A stretch of 42,955 nucleotides of DNA from Bacteroidales bacterium (GTDB taxonomy: Bacteria > Bacteroidota > Bacteroidia > Bacteroidales > UBA1715): contig JAKSUA010000020.1 of assembly GCA_024409235.1 (NCBI GenBank), forward strand, positions 1 to 42,955, in the 5' to 3' direction. Shown piece after piece: positions 6,437 to 13,253 of this stretch. Positions within the stretch are counted from its first letter, which is position 1, and the number at the start of each line of letters is the position of its first letter. Under the pieces are notes generated by a model. It was not told where the DNA came from, made no database searches, and was given only the letters and a program-made list of their open reading frames with translations. Made by a program: the position numbers and the translations under genes.

Positions 6437-7927
6437 TTACAAATGTTTGATTTGACGAATAAGCTTCTGCTGCTCAATATTATCTAACGTTGTAATATCC
6501 TCGCAGAAAATGACGGGAATATTCGTGCCATTAAGTGTATATACCCCATCTCTATTACTACGAGGGTTAACCCAACGGTCTGCACCATAAATAAGATCCT
6601 TACACATTGACGTAAAGAACAGAATGACTTTGGGTTTAATTATACCAATCAATTTGTATGTCAGTTCTAATTGCTCACGAATAAAGTCGGGATTAGATTG
6701 AAGCAAAAGCCCACGGTCATTTTCGCGGGCGTATAACAAATTGATTTGGGTGTAAGGGAGACCACATTGGTCGGCAAAATACTCCAGATTCTTGAAATAA
6801 GAAGGTGCCTTGGGGTCACGATAACTACTACCATAATATAATGCCGAGGAACTGTTAGTACATGGCATAACCTTATCATCTATTGGATTAAAGGAAGGAT
6901 TGATGCCGATATACAAAACCGAACCAAGGATGGCTTCCGATGCAAACATAGGTTTGCGAGACATGATGGCTTTATTACCTTTAGAACGATATGTATTCCA
7001 AATGTTGGCAAGTGCATCTTCAACAAAACCATTTTCATTCAGGTCAATTACGTGATATGAAGCCGGTTGTTTTGTCGGTTCATTAGGTTTGATAGGAGAT
7101 GTCTTCGTCTGGGCAGGTTCCGGAGCAGTAACAACTGTGGCCTCTTGTGCCTGATAATACTGCTGTTCCGACAGCATCCGTTTGGATATGATATTGCGTT
7201 TGAGCTTATGGAATCCAAAGGCAATGCCAAGCATAGTGAACTTAAAGATAAAGAAACCGACAACAAGAATGATAGCAATCATAAGCATTCTACCCCAGAT
7301 GTCATCATCAATTGAATTATCTAAAGTCATGCCAAGCATAAATAACAAGGCGATAATTATCCACATAACCACGATAAGAACGATAGCCTGCACAGATTCG
7401 TTTTTATCCAAAGTATCTTTCCAAGAAGACCTGACAGTGAACAGTTTGCGCCACTTTGCTTTGAGATACTGCCAAGTCAGGTAACTAAGTTGGGGATTAT
7501 TAGGGTCTTCTTGCTCCAAAATATTGATACCCTGTTCTATTTTACTAAGTACGGCCAAAGTGTATTTAGTCCGCACCTTTTCCTCTTTAGTAGACGCCTT
7601 AAACGAATTTGCTTTGACCTGCACAAGCAAGTCTGAAATCTGGCGCACCATTTCACGAGGAGACTCGGAGAACTCCAACGCGATAACGGCATCAACATTA
7701 GCCAATACGGCGCGATCAACGGAATTGAGGTAATTCTGCTCTTCGAGTTCAATTCTTGATGTCGTCCGGCGTTCTCTAGCTTCTGCTGCAGATTCTCCAG
7801 CTCCGCCACGCGTTGCGTTAATACGACGATAAGGTGTTGACCAATTATCGCCGAACAAAAAATTACTTGCAGTCTTAGCTGTATTCTTTCCAAGTTCACG
7901 CTTGAAAGCGTTTTCAAAAACACCCAT
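6437..7927 (-). CDS. Membrane protein with C-terminal uracil-DNA-glycosylase-like domain
   Basis: The protein has 496 residues. Residues 1-175 are soluble and helical, with an FGDNWSTPYRR motif at 26-35. Two membrane helices lie at about 180-201 and 212-237 and form a hairpin, so both ends should be cytosolic. A Pro- and Gln-rich linker (260-290) leads to a domain at about 300-496. There, VLYIGINPSFNPID (337-350), QINLLYARENDRG (394-406) and IKPKVILFFTSM (430-441) resemble the core strands of the uracil-DNA-glycosylase fold. The usual HPS motif is not seen, so glycosylase activity is uncertain and the domain might bind another nucleotide ligand. It sits 14 bases after the WYL gene and 4 before the nuclease gene, so the three are probably cotranscribed. 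Confidence 0.6.
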   Translation of the reverse strand: MGVFENAFKRELGKNTAKTASNFLFGDNWSTPYRRINATRGGAGESAAEARERRTTSRIELEEQNYLNSVDRAVLANVDAVIALEFSESPREMVRQISDLLVQVKANSFKASTKEEKVRTKYTLAVLSKIEQGINILEQEDPNNPQLSYLTWQYLKAKWRKLFTVRSSWKDTLDKNESVQAIVLIVVMWIIIALLFMLGMTLDNSIDDDIWGRMLMIAIILVVGFFIFKFTMLGIAFGFHKLKRNIISKRMLSEQQYYQAQEATVVTAPEPAQTKTSPIKPNEPTKQPASYHVIDLNENGFVEDALANIWNTYRSKGNKAIMSRKPMFASEAILGSVLYIGINPSFNPIDDKVMPCTNSSSALYYGSSYRDPKAPSYFKNLEYFADQCGLPYTQINLLYARENDRGLLLQSNPDFIREQLELTYKLIGIIKPKVILFFTSMCKDLIYGADRWVNPRSNRDGVYTLNGTNIPVIFCEDITTLDNIEQQKLIRQIKHL

Positions 7928-7941
7928 AAAAAAACAGATAT

Positions 7942-8850
7942 TTATTCGTTATACAATTCTTGTGAGGTGCGATAGTCGTAGAGCAGCTCATCGCGAAGGT
8001 AAGCCGGAGCCTCAATACGAACTTCATTTCCAAGTGAACGAATCTCCTGGATGAAATCAAATGTTGGAGCCACATGTAGTTCCAACCATGTGTATTGCTC
8101 GTCAGACCGAACCACCTTTTGAGAATGGTGGAGAGGCAGCGAGCAAAGATATTTGGCACGGAGGTTTTGAACACGCAAAACGACCGTATCTACATTACGA
8201 TTTAGAAGTACACCGTAGTAATCTGCGAAGAATGACTCGGCATCGAAATCGGAGGGGATAGAATATGTAGCACCTGTTGCCGAGAGCGAAGACATTCGGT
8301 CGAGAGCATAGACTCGATACTCATCTTTCTCCGGACGATGACCGAGAACATACCAACGTTGCTTAAAAAGTTTCACGCAATATGGCTCAATGATAACATC
8401 ATGGGCCTCGTCGCTAAAGAAACTTTGATAGGTGATAGATAGTTGCTCGCCATGGTCAATAGCATCAATGATGCGTGTAAGATATTTTTGACCTGAAGGA
8501 ATATCCTCCAGCAGTATCTTATCACGTAGATGCTGCCGTTCGGTAAGCAGGTTGTTTACGGAGAATGTACTAATAAGCCATTGGCGAATAGCGTCGCGAT
8601 CAATTTCATCACGATTCTCAATGTAGTAGATACTACCTCTGGATTTATCGCATGCTATATTAACGCCAAATAGTTCTTGAATTGCTTCCTTCTGACGGAA
8701 GAATGTACGACGTGGGATACGACTCTCATGCTCGTCGTTGAGAGACGAGCGAGACCAACGACTGTCGATCTCTTCTTTGGTGATTGTACCTGCTGAGTAG
8801 ATGGTATCAATCAACCAAACATATCGTTTAAATAGAGTGATTGGGGTCAT
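7942..8850 (-). CDS. WYL-domain transcriptional regulator
   Basis: Starting at the ATG at 8850 (TPITLFKRYVWLID), this is 302 residues. An N-terminal winged-helix region with IPRRTFFRQKEAIQELFG is followed by a WYL domain, recognisable by LSITYQSF, then EPYCVKLFKQRWYVLGH and YALDRMSSL. A C-terminal extension of the WCX type follows. WYL proteins of this size (for example CapW and BrxR) repress phage-defence operons and sense a nucleic-acid or nucleotide ligand. A perfect 16-base palindrome lies 12 bases upstream of this ATG (8862-8877) and is a likely autoregulatory site. A TTG at 8871 would add seven residues but would overlap the palindrome, so the ATG is preferred. Confidence 0.85.
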   Translation of the reverse strand: MTPITLFKRYVWLIDTIYSAGTITKEEIDSRWSRSSLNDEHESRIPRRTFFRQKEAIQELFGVNIACDKSRGSIYYIENRDEIDRDAIRQWLISTFSVNNLLTERQHLRDKILLEDIPSGQKYLTRIIDAIDHGEQLSITYQSFFSDEAHDVIIEPYCVKLFKQRWYVLGHRPEKDEYRVYALDRMSSLSATGATYSIPSDFDAESFFADYYGVLLNRNVDTVVLRVQNLRAKYLCSLPLHHSQKVVRSDEQYTWLELHVAPTFDFIQEIRSLGNEVRIEAPAYLRDELLYDYRTSQELYNE

Positions 8851-8861
8851 AGCACACAAAT

Positions 8862-8877
8862 TAGACTTCAAAGTCTA
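8862..8877. promoter_or_regulatory. Perfect palindrome upstream of the WYL gene
   Basis: TAGACTT and AAGTCTA (7-base arms, 2-base centre) lie between the stop of the 308-aa gene and the WYL start. WYL and BrxR-type regulators bind short palindromes upstream of their own genes. That this palindrome is such an operator is an inference from its place and symmetry. Confidence 0.5.
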
Positions 8878-8911
8878 CTATTTTTTTTCAAATATGCAAA
8901 TAAAATAAAAT

Positions 8912-9838
8912 TTATTTTGCATAAAACACGTGATTTCCTATCAAAATATCTATAATATGCGGTGTTTCATCGTCAGCATGAAGTATAGTTTGATTGTTGA
9001 GTTCTATAATCTGGAATATAAGATCAAACTGATGCAACTGGGATAAACACCATATTGTGCGACGAACACATGTGGTGCATAAGAAACCTTCATATTTGCG
9101 AGGGTGGAGACTATAATCACTATGATATGAATCCAAGATAATACCGCAAAACATTTGAGAGACATTCTTCACATATTTAGTTATTTCTGCAAAATCAATA
9201 TGTTGTTTCGCAAATAAGTAAAGCAAATCCAAATCCATATCTAATAATTTGCGATCAATAGGAGCCGATGCAGGATAGCGCAGTCGTACTCGCAAATAAG
9301 ATGTTAGCTCTATTAACTCATTTTCATGTTTTTTTACATACTCTACTGGAGCGTGTTTGACAACAAGAAATGCAGCCTCACGGTCGTGGTACTGTTCATA
9401 CATCGAGATTATTCTGGGTAATTGTTCCTCGTCCCAATTTTTACGATAATATCGGCACAGCCACTCTCTGTCTTTTTTGGTATCGGAGCACATTGCATCA
9501 ATAACGAGAAGTTGTTCCTCATATGATAAATATGGCATACGAATACGCAATTCTATACGAGCCTTTTGGCGCTGTCCTTTGGTGTAGAATCTTCGAATAG
9601 TGTCTGTGATTGGATCATATTTGGGGTATGATACTTCGGACTCATTTTTTTTGATATATCGTAATACGCTATTTATAGCAAAAAAAGCCTTCCAACTATC
9701 TGTAGATAGAGCCATAGTTAGTTCATCTTCCGACATAGACTCAACCATTGATCGAAGCGAATGCCAATCATAGTCGTCTTGCATGGCATAATTACACACA
9801 TTAGAAACCAATTTAATACTGTTTGTAAGATTTTCCAT
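8912..9838 (-). CDS. Uncharacterised helical protein, first gene of the cassette
   Basis: This 308-residue protein starts at an ATG at 9838 behind a GGAG-like ribosome site. It is soluble, with no signal peptide or membrane segment. The sequence is rich in amphipathic helices with repeated short units (for example YEEQLLVIDAMCSDTKKDRE and EEQLPRIISMYEQYHDREAA), which suggests a HEAT- or TPR-like solenoid. I recognise no family. It leads the WYL, membrane and nuclease genes on the same strand with 61 bases to the WYL ATG. Its promoter contains the right copy of the repeat that also lies at the far end of the cassette. It may be a recognition or scaffold subunit. Confidence 0.6.
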   Translation of the reverse strand: MENLTNSIKLVSNVCNYAMQDDYDWHSLRSMVESMSEDELTMALSTDSWKAFFAINSVLRYIKKNESEVSYPKYDPITDTIRRFYTKGQRQKARIELRIRMPYLSYEEQLLVIDAMCSDTKKDREWLCRYYRKNWDEEQLPRIISMYEQYHDREAAFLVVKHAPVEYVKKHENELIELTSYLRVRLRYPASAPIDRKLLDMDLDLLYLFAKQHIDFAEITKYVKNVSQMFCGIILDSYHSDYSLHPRKYEGFLCTTCVRRTIWCLSQLHQFDLIFQIIELNNQTILHADDETPHIIDILIGNHVFYAK

Positions 9839-9860
9839 TGCTCCTAATTTTTAGATTTCG

Positions 9861-9900
9861 CTGCAAAATTATCGCGGCTAAGTGCCAAGATGCGGCGCAA
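9861..9900 (-). repeat. Right copy of the promoter-like direct repeat, promoter of the cassette
   Basis: Thirty of 40 positions match 5153-5192. On the minus strand TAATTTTGC is a good -7 box 23 bases before the ATG at 9838. The upstream GCGCCGCATCTTGGCAC is an imperfect form of the palindrome seen in the left copy. No -33 box stands at the usual 19-21 base distance, so a regulator probably acts here. Confidence 0.5.
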
Positions 9901-9931
9901 CCTATTCATTTTTTGGAATTTTCTATAAAAT

Positions 9932-9969
9932 AGACCGACAAAGCAGTTATCTGCTCTGTCGGTCTTTTG
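9932..9969. terminator. Intrinsic terminator, probably bidirectional
   Basis: AGACCGACA pairs with TGTCGGTCT, and AGCAG with CTGCT, around a TTAT loop. A T-run follows on the plus strand (9966-9969) and a weaker TATTTTATAG run follows on the minus strand. It ends transcription of the minus-strand zinc-finger-like ORF and separates it from the cassette promoter. Confidence 0.7.
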
Positions 9970-9997
9970 TCCTCACCTTAAGCAATGGTGTGTATTC

Positions 9998-10168
9998 CTA
10001 CACTTCTTCTTCAATGGCGCGGATGCCACAGATTGGGCAGTCGCCATTGGTGTTGTGATAGATGGTGCGGAACTTGATTTCAGCGGCTTCTAAGCTGGTG
10101 AAATAGCCGTATTGGTAGAGAACTTCCCTGCGGCGATTGCAGAGGTAGTAATGAATTTATGTCTGCAT
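9998..10168 (-). pseudogene. Small zinc-finger-like ORF broken by an early stop
   Basis: From the ATG at 10168 the frame reads M-Q-T, then a TAA stop at 10159-10157, then 52 open codons to a TAG at 10000-9998. The open part contains HYYLCNRRREVLYQYGYFTS and ends NGDCPICGIRAIEEEV, so the CPIC pair suggests metal binding. A terminator follows directly, as for a real gene. No ATG exists after the stop, so the gene is either inactive, starts at an unusual codon, or carries a sequencing error. The MITE-like element begins 15 bases upstream and may have removed the original start. I do not recognise the family. Confidence 0.4.
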
Positions 10169-10182
10169 AGTTGTAATTATTT

Positions 10183-10383
10183 AGGGGTGTTCTAATAATT
10201 GCTTTTTGTTTTATTTAGGAGTTTTTGGTTAGCAGGTTTCTGATTTGAGTGCGGGAGCAATGCGGGCATTGTGACCAAGTAAAAATCAGAAAAATGCAAT
10301 CAAAAAGCCTAAAAAATCAAAAAAGTGTTATACCACCCATTATTTTTTATTGTTTGTTAACGGGGAATTTTTAGAACACCCCT
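10183..10383. mobile_element. MITE-like element with 18-base terminal inverted repeats
   Basis: The ends AGGGGTGTTCTAA (10183-10195) and TTAGAACACCCCT (10371-10383) are exact complements. With one mismatch the match extends to 18 bases. The 201-base interior has no gene, is A+T-rich and contains further partial inverted repeats (CTGATTT with AAATCAG), so most of it could fold into one hairpin. Size and structure fit a miniature inverted-repeat element moved by a transposase elsewhere. I see no clear target-site duplication. Its right end supplies the last 14 or so codons of the ORF at 10340-10612. Confidence 0.55.
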
Positions 10384-10612
10384 CAAGTGGTTCAATAATA
10401 CGTTGTTTGCCATGGGCACGAGCGGCCAGCTCGGAGAATGTGAGGGCGTTGATGCCGTACAGTTTCCAGTACTGTTCATTCTCGGCGGCGAGATCGATGG
10501 TTTTCTTGCCGGTTACAAACTCCATGTGGCGCATGATAGTGAGCGCGCAATCCATGATGCTATCAAGCTGCTCCTCGGTGCAGCGAGACAGGATTTGTTC
10601 AATAGTAATCAT
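10340..10612 (-). CDS. Small uncharacterised helical protein
   Basis: Taking the ATG at 10612 (ITIEQILSRCTEEQLDSIM) gives 90 residues. The core is acidic and helical (MDCALTIMRHMEFVTGKK, then FSELAARAHGKQRII). I recognise no family. The last part (EGCSKNSPLTNNKK) is encoded by the end of the MITE-like element, so the native C-terminus is altered. It starts 26 bases after the stop of the truncated response regulator, so it may be read from that promoter. The longer frame from 10672 overlaps the regulator and has no supporting features. Confidence 0.5.
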   Translation of the reverse strand: MITIEQILSRCTEEQLDSIMDCALTIMRHMEFVTGKKTIDLAAENEQYWKLYGINALTFSELAARAHGKQRIIEPLEGCSKNSPLTNNKK

Positions 10613-10638
10613 AGTGAAATATATTTTGAAGTGAATGA

Positions 10639-11229
10639 TTAGCAAGTGCCCGTGTCGTAATGCGTTTGCCACACATTCTCCTGAATATCCATACGACTGA
10701 GCACCTTATCGGCGTTGCGCATAAGGTATTCGAGTAGCGTAAATTCTTTTGGGGTGAGATGAATAGTCGTACCGGCACGTTGACACTCATGGCGGTTGAG
10801 ATTCAGCATCAGGTCTTCGTATTCCAAATGGCTGATAGCTTCGGTCTGAGGCTCTATTCGTTCGCCACGTTTGAGCAACACCCCAATTCGAGCCAACAGT
10901 TCTCGAAAGTCAAACGGCTTGGTCATGTAGTCATCAGCGCCAGCATCAAATCCCTCCAGTTTGTCATCAGTAGTTCCAAGTGCAGTAAGCATCAAGATGG
11001 GAACCTGAGTTCGTTCAGCACGAATACGCTTGCAGAGCTCAATGCCGTTCATTCCCGGAAGAATAATGTCACTGACAATGAGATTTATAGTTTCACCTTC
11101 ACTCTTTAGCAACCTCAACGCCATCTCTGCATCATACGCTAACAGCACATGATGTCCCGCTTTCTCAATGTCCGTCTGGAGCAAAGAGGCAAGTCGCTGA
11201 TCGTCTTCTATGATTAATATGGTACACAT
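10639..11229 (-). pseudogene. OmpR/PhoB-family response regulator, C-terminally truncated
   Basis: From the ATG at 11229 (CTILIIEDDQ) there are 196 residues. The receiver domain is complete: acidic pair EDD near the start, phosphoacceptor Asp in LIVSDIILPG, Thr in LMLTALG and Lys in MTKPFDF. The winged-helix domain begins (TPKEFTLLEYLMRNADKVLS) but breaks off at HYDTGTC. Family members continue TGTNVVDVYIxYLRxKI, which holds the final wing and part of the DNA contact. The break falls beside foreign DNA. The gene is divergent from mgtA copy 2, with tandem 11-base sites between them, so it was presumably the Mg-transporter regulator. DNA binding is probably lost. Confidence 0.75.
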
Positions 11230-11278
11230 TTTAATTGCTAAGTTACTCATTTTTTGCCAATTATGAGCCAGCAATACT

Positions 11279-11344
11279 ATTAGAATTTCATTAGAATTTG
11301 CTCTAATGGTTTTCTAATACTGTTCTAATCATTCTCTAACGGCT
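11279..11344. promoter_or_regulatory. Tandem 11-base response-regulator sites between regulator and mgtA copy 2
   Basis: Four plus-strand repeats with the core YTCTAA start at 11301, 11312, 11323 and 11334. Two more in the opposite sense (ATTAGAATTT) start at 11279 and 11290. All are 11 bases apart. The plus-strand set ends upstream of a TTCCTTTGC -7-like box near 11363, the right place for activation of mgtA. The inverted set faces the regulator gene and may mediate autoregulation. Confidence 0.65.
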
Positions 11345-11422
11345 TGTTTCGGTGAGCCTTTGTTCCTTTGCACCCGATTTCAAGAACCCGATTGTTAAAC
11401 GTATTGAGAAAGGAAACAAAGT

Positions 11423-12406
11423 ATGATGAAAAAACTTTTCAATTTTAAGAAGCCTTCCATGACGAGGGCTGTTTACAACAGCGAGTATGCCCGTTTTGTA
11501 TCTCGCCAGTCGTTGGAACATGTTTATAGCACACTCAACGCTTGCCGACGTGGATTGAATGAGCATGATGTGGAGAGTCGCCGGAGGAAGTTTGGTGAGA
11601 ACATCGTGGTGCACGAGGAACGCACTAATCCCGTGAAACTGTTTGTGTCAGCTTTCATCAATCCGTTTATCGGTGTGCTGACGGCATTGATCCTTATCTT
11701 GTTTGTGCTCGATGTTGTGCTGGCAGACCCAGGCGAACAGGATTGGACAACCATTATTATAATAAGTACGATGGTGGTGTTCTCTGCCATCCTGCGTTTT
11801 GTGCAGGAACTAAAGGCGGGACGGTCGAGCGATGCATTGCTCCGGATGGTGAAGAACACGTGCTATGTGGAGCGTACTAACAACGAGAGCGGCGAAATTC
11901 CGGTGGAGGAACTTGTGCCGGGTGACATCGTGTTGCTGATTGCTGGCGACATGATTCCAGCCGACCTTCGTATCGTTGAGACAAAGGACTTCTTTGTGAG
12001 TCAGTCATCGTTGACGGGTGAGAGCGATTCGATAGAGAAAACTCCTCTTTGCGATGCAGATGAGGGAAGCGTTGTTGACCTCGCCAACCTCGCCTTCATG
12101 GGCTCGAATGTGGTGAGCGGTACGGCATGCGGTATTGTGTTCGCTACTGGCAACCAGACGTACCTTGGCAGCATTGCCAAAAGCATTGCAGGGCATCGGG
12201 CAGAGACGGCTTTCGACAAAGGCATTACGAAGGTGTCGATGCTGCTTATCCGTTTCATGCTCATCATGGTGCCGTTCGTGTTTATGGTTAACGGATTCAC
12301 CAAGGGTGATTGGCTTGAAGCATTCATCTTTGCGGTAAGTGTGGCTGTGGGTCTTACGCCAGAGATGTCACCAATAATTGCACCTAACATAGAGTCAAAG
12401 TTTTAA
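11423..12406 (+). pseudogene. mgtA: Mg2+-transporting P-type ATPase (MgtA-like) 5' fragment, copy 2
   Basis: The open frame has 327 residues and is a normal MgtA N-terminal half: cytosolic leader, membrane helices 1 and 2, the actuator domain with GDMIPADLRIV and the SSLTGES dephosphorylation loop, then helices 3 and 4 up to VAVGLTPEM. Homology stops there. Full MgtA proteins continue with LPMIVSxNLAKGA and the DKTGT phosphorylation site, but here the frame ends SPIIAPNIESKF and stops. Without the P and N domains it cannot hydrolyse ATP. The frame is otherwise clean, so the truncation may be recent. The divergent regulator and its sites lie upstream. Confidence 0.85.
11459..11699 (+). repeat. 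mgtA: 241-base direct repeat, copy 2 (within mgtA fragment)
   Basis: Identical at every base to 4537-4777. The two copies are about 6.9 kb apart in direct orientation, so recombination between them would excise the WYL/nuclease cassette and everything else in between. Confidence 0.85.
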
Positions 12407-12408
12407 TT

Positions 12409-12897
12409 TTACAATGTCCGATAATCTAATTTCGGTGCAAAGGTAGGATAGGGTAGTCTCAAATTGTGGGACAAACTTCCAAAACCTTTATTTATAGGTC
12501 CTTTTTTGTATGTTATATTTTTCCAGTGTATCGAATATGCAGTCTCAGCGGCATCATCCAGAAATTCTTGCGGAAATTTGAAAGGGAACGGATATGTCAT
12601 CAATTCATTCCATCGTCCAAAACCAAACTTTAGCATCTCACAGATTTCTAAGATATGCTGTTCAATGAGTTCCTGATTCTCTACGTGAAGTATGAAAATA
12701 CGACGGGCACGAGGCATCTTGTCCATCTTGGTTTTAGGAGTAATCTTCATTGATTCACTATTTGTTCCCGAAATATAGGAATATGAAAAGTTAGGCTCTC
12801 CGTCAATACCCGCAGTCTTATGGTTACAAGATACAAGCATGATGCTCATGATTACAGCAGTCACTGCTGCCAGTTTGGTTAAGAAAGTTATATTCAT
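12409..12897 (-). CDS. Predicted lipoprotein of unknown function
   Basis: The ATG at 12897 gives 162 residues with a lipoprotein signal (MNITFLTKLAAVTAVIMSIM then LVSC). It should be exported and lipid-anchored. The mature part has FILHVENQELIEQHILEIC and an aromatic, proline-rich C-terminus (YPFPFKFPQEFLDDAAE). I recognise no family. An earlier in-frame start at 12951 would add a basic, non-signal-like leader and is unlikely. It converges with mgtA copy 2, ending three bases from its stop, and marks the right edge of the island. Confidence 0.55.
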   Translation of the reverse strand: MNITFLTKLAAVTAVIMSIMLVSCNHKTAGIDGEPNFSYSYISGTNSESMKITPKTKMDKMPRARRIFILHVENQELIEQHILEICEMLKFGFGRWNELMTYPFPFKFPQEFLDDAAETAYSIHWKNITYKKGPINKGFGSLSHNLRLPYPTFAPKLDYRTL

Positions 12898-13205
12898 TGA
12901 GTTTATAATTGACTGTTGTCTTCTTCTACTTTTGTCCCTTTGTATAGCCAATTTGTGCTGTACAAGGTATGAAAATTATCGTATTATGGTACGTCTCATA
13001 CCTGATATTATACTTTTTTCAAATAAGAAGTGCGGAAAAAATCTCTCGCAACGTTTCAGTTAATTTTGTATTGCTATATACAAACAACTTACTTCGGAGC
13101 AAAGGTCACAAATTGCGGTCTTACTCACAACAAAAACAGTTCAAAAAGTTTTGGTATCCCAAACCAATTAACAATGCAAGAAGAAAAAGGATATATTATT
13201 ATAAA
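12898..13205. other. Intergenic stretch without recognised gene
   Basis: About 300 A+T-rich bases separate the lipoprotein gene from the rpsP terminator. The open frames here have no recognisable features, and I saw no tRNA, repeat or clear promoter. The shift from the more G+C-rich island to chromosome-like composition falls in or near this stretch. Confidence 0.4.
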
Positions 13206-13231
13206 AAAAGGCGTCCCGAGGAACGCCTTTT
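13206..13231. terminator. Intrinsic terminator after rpsP
   Basis: AAAAGGCGT (13206-13214) pairs with ACGCCTTTT (13223-13231). Read on the minus strand, the stem lies 22 bases after the rpsP stop and is followed by a run of T. The A/T symmetry would let it also stop plus-strand transcripts. Confidence 0.8.
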
Positions 13232-13253
13232 AGTTTTGAGAAGGAAGAACCAA

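Noticed and set aside
9932..9969. A regulatory hairpin of the WYL cassette
   Set aside because: It lies upstream of the cassette promoter and right after another gene's stop, with a flanking T-run, so a terminator is simpler.
10350..10634. Plus-strand open frames opposite the 90-aa ORF
   Set aside because: Antisense to a frame with a plausible start and helical core; no start signal or homology recognised.
12001..12390. A 129-codon minus-strand frame over mgtA copy 2
   Set aside because: It is a shadow of the well-matched ATPase frame with no promoter or motif of its own.
11423..12406. A working magnesium transporter
   Set aside because: The frame ends before the DKTG phosphorylation site and the ATP domain, so catalysis is impossible.
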